Origin: Tetragenococcus osmophilus
Lineage (GTDB): Bacteria; Bacillota; Bacilli; Lactobacillales; Enterococcaceae
Reading direction: 5' to 3'
Length of the DNA: 64,000 nucleotides
Assembly: GCF_003795125.1 (NCBI RefSeq)
Contig: NZ_CP027783.1
Coordinates: 1,054,001 to 1,118,000, forward strand
The notes below the pieces were generated by a model. That model saw only the letters and a list, made by a program, of their open reading frames with translations. It was not told the DNA's origin and ran no database searches. Made by a program: the position numbers and the translations under genes. This document shows positions 61,555 to 64,000 of this stretch, piece after piece (within the stretch, counting starts at the first letter, position 1; each line of letters starts with the position of its first letter).

Positions 61555-62070
61555 TTATTTATGTCGTTGCTGGATTGTCTTTCTGCCTTGTTTTGTTAGT
61601 TTGTAATTACCTTTGCTATTACTTATAGGCATTAAATCTCCACTTTTGGCCAGTTTCCTTAAATAATCTGATGTATTTGGTTTTTTCTGTTGAGCTTCGT
61701 CATATAAAGTATTGACTTTTCCTGTTGTAACTGGTGGGTCTTCTTTTATATAATCGATAAAATAAGTCATCCCTAAGACAGTTTCCTTCTGGGTTAGGAA
61801 CTCATGAGAATTTAGAAATTCCTTTATAGATTGATATTCAGAGTCATTCGTTTTGTCTTCAGAAAGATTTTTACTGTCTGATTCTGCCTTTTCTGAGCTA
61901 GCATCTTCAGGAGCAGCTCTATCTGTAATTTCAGGTGTGGGCGTTTGAAGATTAATTAGTTCAGGTAATTTTTGTAAAAAAGCTTCTTTTTCTTTCTCGA
62001 TAAATTCTTGAGAACCTGTTAATTTAAGCTCTAAATCACCAATTTTATACGTCAGTTTAAACTCATCCAT
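61555..62070 (-). CDS. Hypothetical protein with possible winged-helix C-terminus
   Basis: A 171-residue protein I do not recognise. The N-terminus (MDEFKLTYKIGDLELKLTG...) looks like a short beta-rich domain. A disordered Glu/Ser/Asp linker covers about 45-75. The C-terminal 85 residues form helices ending in SDYLRKLAKSGDLMPIS and YKLTKQGRKTIQQRHK, which resemble a winged helix with a wing. AAAGGAGG precedes the ATG, so it is surely translated. DNA binding is only a suggestion. Confidence 0.7.
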   Translation of the reverse strand: MDEFKLTYKIGDLELKLTGSQEFIEKEKEAFLQKLPELINLQTPTPEITDRAAPEDASSEKAESDSKNLSEDKTNDSEYQSIKEFLNSHEFLTQKETVLGMTYFIDYIKEDPPVTTGKVNTLYDEAQQKKPNTSDYLRKLAKSGDLMPISNSKGNYKLTKQGRKTIQQRHK

Positions 62071-62363
62071 TTTCTAGTCCTCCTTTGTAATTTTACTAAT
62101 TATTGTTTCTTAGAAATAGATTTATACGTAACTATATTTTGCCAATTTTTATAAAAAACTTGGATTATAACTAAATTAATTATACAATGGAACGACTATA
62201 TTGATGAGACTACTGTGAAAAAGGCTTTTGTTTAATATTTTATAGTAAGATTATACCATAACTTCAGAAAAAAGGGATAAAACTTGTATCTTAATAAATT
62301 ATGGGGACTAAAAGTAAGTGCAACAATATTTATATTCTCTGACAATAGAATGGAGAGATAAAA

Positions 62364-62798
62364 ATGGAAAACATAGAAATTACTATAGGCAAACAAGTAT
62401 GGCAAAAAGCAGCTAGTCTTTTTATTCGGATGAAAGTATTTGTATTTGAAGTCCAAATTTCCCTGCAAGATGAATTTGATGAAAATGATACAGATCAGGC
62501 AATTTATGCCGTAGCTTATCATGAGAATTTACCTGTTTCTACTGCGCGTTTGCTAATCGATGAAGATAGTGCTCGTATTACTCGTGTTGCAACTTTAAAA
62601 GAATATAGAGGAAAGCATCTTTCTTCTGAAATCATCAAACAATTAGAAAATTATTCTCAAAAAGCAGGCTATAAAAAAATTATGATTCATTCCGAAGTTG
62701 CTGCAATAGAGTTTTACTTAAAGTGCGGATATCATATTTCCTCGGACATTTATTATGAAGATGATGTACCTTGCCAAACTGTAGAAAAGTGCTTATAG
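62364..62798 (+). CDS. GNAT N-acetyltransferase (ElaA-like)
   Basis: A 144-residue GNAT protein. The N-terminus FIRMKVFVFEVQISLQDEFDENDTD resembles ElaA/YjcF-type acetyltransferases. The CoA-binding motif A is ITRVATLKEYRGKHLSSEIIKQLE, and the end IEFYLKCGYHISSDIYYEDDVPC is typical. The substrate is unknown. It has a GGAGAG site. The 293-bp gap before it holds no recognised feature. Confidence 0.85.
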   Translation: MENIEITIGKQVWQKAASLFIRMKVFVFEVQISLQDEFDENDTDQAIYAVAYHENLPVSTARLLIDEDSARITRVATLKEYRGKHLSSEIIKQLENYSQKAGYKKIMIHSEVAAIEFYLKCGYHISSDIYYEDDVPCQTVEKCL

Positions 62799-62939
62799 CC
62801 CTTAGTGGAGGATAGAATATGAGAAATTTTGTTACATTAGTTATTAAAAACTGAATTGCTCTGCAAATCCTTGCTTCATGCTATACTTAATAGACGGTTT
62901 TTTATCGGTACGTAAATTATGAGACAGGAGGGTGTAAAG

Positions 62940-63419
62940 ATGGAAGAGAATTTTTATTTTAAAGGGAGTACGCTTCAAGTAGAGTATTCTCTAACGATAC
63001 CAGTAGATACAAATATTGTTTGGGATCATTTAACTAAAACTGAGGATATCGCAAAGTGGTTCCAAGAAATTGAAACAGGGGAATTAAAACCTGATGGCTA
63101 TATGTTATTTCGCTTGCCAGATTCAGAAATTACTATGCCTATTTTATCTTTCATCCAAGATTCAGAAATTGCATATGAATGGGGAGGCATCGGTTCGGTA
63201 CGGTTTAAACTCACTCCTATTTCAGAAGGAACAAAATTAGACTTTTACGAGAGCCTGCCCGAAGATTTTTCTCATCGCATTCGGGATATTACTGGCTGGT
63301 CGTTGGCACTAGAGCGGTTAAAGCAAACAATTTTAGGAAAACAAACAACGTTTGATATGGATAAATTTCAAGAAACGGAAAACAGATATCGTGAAATGAT
63401 CAATAATTTGAAATTGTAA
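62940..63419 (+). CDS. SRPBCC/AHSA1-family protein
   Basis: A 159-residue START-like helix-grip protein with VDTNIVWDHLTKTEDIAKWF, the usual opening of AHSA1-type proteins, and GWSLALERLKQTI in the C-terminal helix. Members bind hydrophobic ligands or assist chaperones. The ATG at 62940 follows AGGAGGG; an earlier ATG at 62919 lies before that site. An extended -10 TGCTATACT at 62879-62887 is the likely promoter. Confidence 0.87.
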   Translation: MEENFYFKGSTLQVEYSLTIPVDTNIVWDHLTKTEDIAKWFQEIETGELKPDGYMLFRLPDSEITMPILSFIQDSEIAYEWGGIGSVRFKLTPISEGTKLDFYESLPEDFSHRIRDITGWSLALERLKQTILGKQTTFDMDKFQETENRYREMINNLKL

Positions 63420-63583
63420 TTGAGTTTTTATTTAAAAAATATTCTTAAGTATCTTGATATAAAAAACCTTAAAGAGTAATCAATATATTATTTTCAAACT
63501 AAGAATTGGTTGTTAAAAAATAAATAAACAGGTTATTATGAATAACAAATAAAGGAATTTTTTTAGTGATAAGGGAGTTACTT

Positions 63584-64000
63584 ATGTATAAAAAGAATAA
63601 TGATTTTATTGAAGGCTTTTCAGTTGCCGTAGCTTTTATTATTATATCTATGTATTTGCTGTTTTTTGATAGTAATTTTTATAGCCCATATTTAAAATAT
63701 GTGTTGTCTGCGTTAACTGGTACAGTAGGGACTGTAGGGATGTCGGTTGAGATAAACAAGATTACTGAGAAAAAGTTTAAATTTGACAATTTAAGTTTAG
63801 GAGTTGTACTTATTGGTCTATACTTTTTTCTATCGGATTATCTTAATAACGACTTTTTACAAACTATTATTCTAATATTACTCCTTTTTGGAGCTTATGG
63901 TACTATTGAGGGCCTAGTTATTATGTGTAAAATAGTTATTTTACAAACTAATAGTAAAAAGCAAAAAATCCGCAACTTTTTTGCTTTTCTTTTCGAAATG
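63584..64000 (+). CDS. Membrane protein of unknown function, 3' end outside window
   Basis: An open frame of 139 codons running to the window end, with ATG behind AAGGGAG. About four hydrophobic segments are seen (AVAFIIISMYLLFF, VLSALTGTVGTVGMSV, LGVVLIGLYFFL and ILILLLFGAYGTIEGLVI). Charged residues lie between them. The family is not recognised. It follows the SRPBCC gene by 165 bp of AT-rich sequence. Confidence 0.65.
   Translation, partial: MYKKNNDFIEGFSVAVAFIIISMYLLFFDSNFYSPYLKYVLSALTGTVGTVGMSVEINKITEKKFKFDNLSLGVVLIGLYFFLSDYLNNDFLQTIILILLLFGAYGTIEGLVIMCKIVILQTNSKKQKIRNFFAFLFEM

Overview
The window is chromosomal DNA of an AT-rich Gram-positive lactic acid bacterium, most likely an Enterococcaceae member close to Tetragenococcus. 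This is an inference from gene content (Asp23/Gls24 envelope-stress operon, many PTS parts, MurNAc-type operon, LysM/Rpf-like secreted protein, CvpA, UppP, RarA), from strong AGGAGG ribosome binding sites and from the very high load of insertion sequences. No rRNA, tRNA, CRISPR array or prophage was seen.

Layout. 1-4.7 kb: the end of an operon that looks like muropeptide (MurNAc) recovery: PTS EIIC, HAD phosphatase, secreted beta-lactamase/amidase-family lipoprotein and RpiR/MurR-like regulator. 4.8-8.4 kb: an L-2-hydroxyacid dehydrogenase, an intact IS1380-family element with a 5-bp target duplication, and ppsR with a cre-like site. 8.5-12 kb: three palindromes at an exact 41-bp period, IS110-family copy 1, and the Asp23 operon. 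12-21 kb: TetR plus an ABC/FtsX exporter with a huge coiled coil, a tyrosine-phosphatase-like protein, nnrE, rarA and a glutathionyl-hydroquinone-reductase-like gene. 21.2-23.1 kb: a group IIC-like intron sitting directly behind a terminator. 23.2-27.3 kb: a MoxR-DUF58-transglutaminase operon. 27.5-34.6 kb: a CAP-domain protein, a GNAT, a beta-glucoside-type PTS gene broken by an IS4-family element, a LysM protein and uppP. 35-37.9 kb: a two-component system whose response regulator is cut by an ISL3-family element. 38-46 kb: small genes, UDG-like, CvpA, two MerR-type regulators and a UvrA-like gene split by an IS1182-type element. 46-54 kb: yghU, a DJ-1/PfpI protein, and an amino-acid ABC operon split by IS110 copy 2. 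54-64 kb: DASS transporter, AI-2E family protein, exoA, nucleoside hydrolase, PadR/DUF1129 pair, esterase, GNAT, SRPBCC protein and an incomplete membrane protein.

Main discovery. The two IS110-family copies (1,894 bp including both core dinucleotides, nearly identical) are both inserted inside the Shine-Dalgarno sequence of a plus-strand gene, and each regenerates that sequence at its right end. Removing the element restores TTAGGAGGA at copy 1 and TTTAAGGAGGA at copy 2. The long non-coding region upstream of the transposase contains, in the order expected for a bridge RNA, a segment matching the Shine-Dalgarno half-site, a small hairpin, a segment matching the other half of the copy-2 target, and segments resembling the element's own ends. 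A TATAAT box lies just upstream of this region. Joining the two ends would also create a TTGACT-17-TAAAAT promoter. I infer an RNA-guided element that targets ribosome binding sites.

Other points of interest: a 55-bp promoter block shared by the CAP-domain gene and cvpA, two MerR-type 19-bp-spacer promoters, a probable ATT start codon, a dual-MerR-domain regulator, and several genes in decay (PTS, UvrA-like, response regulator, DUF2089).
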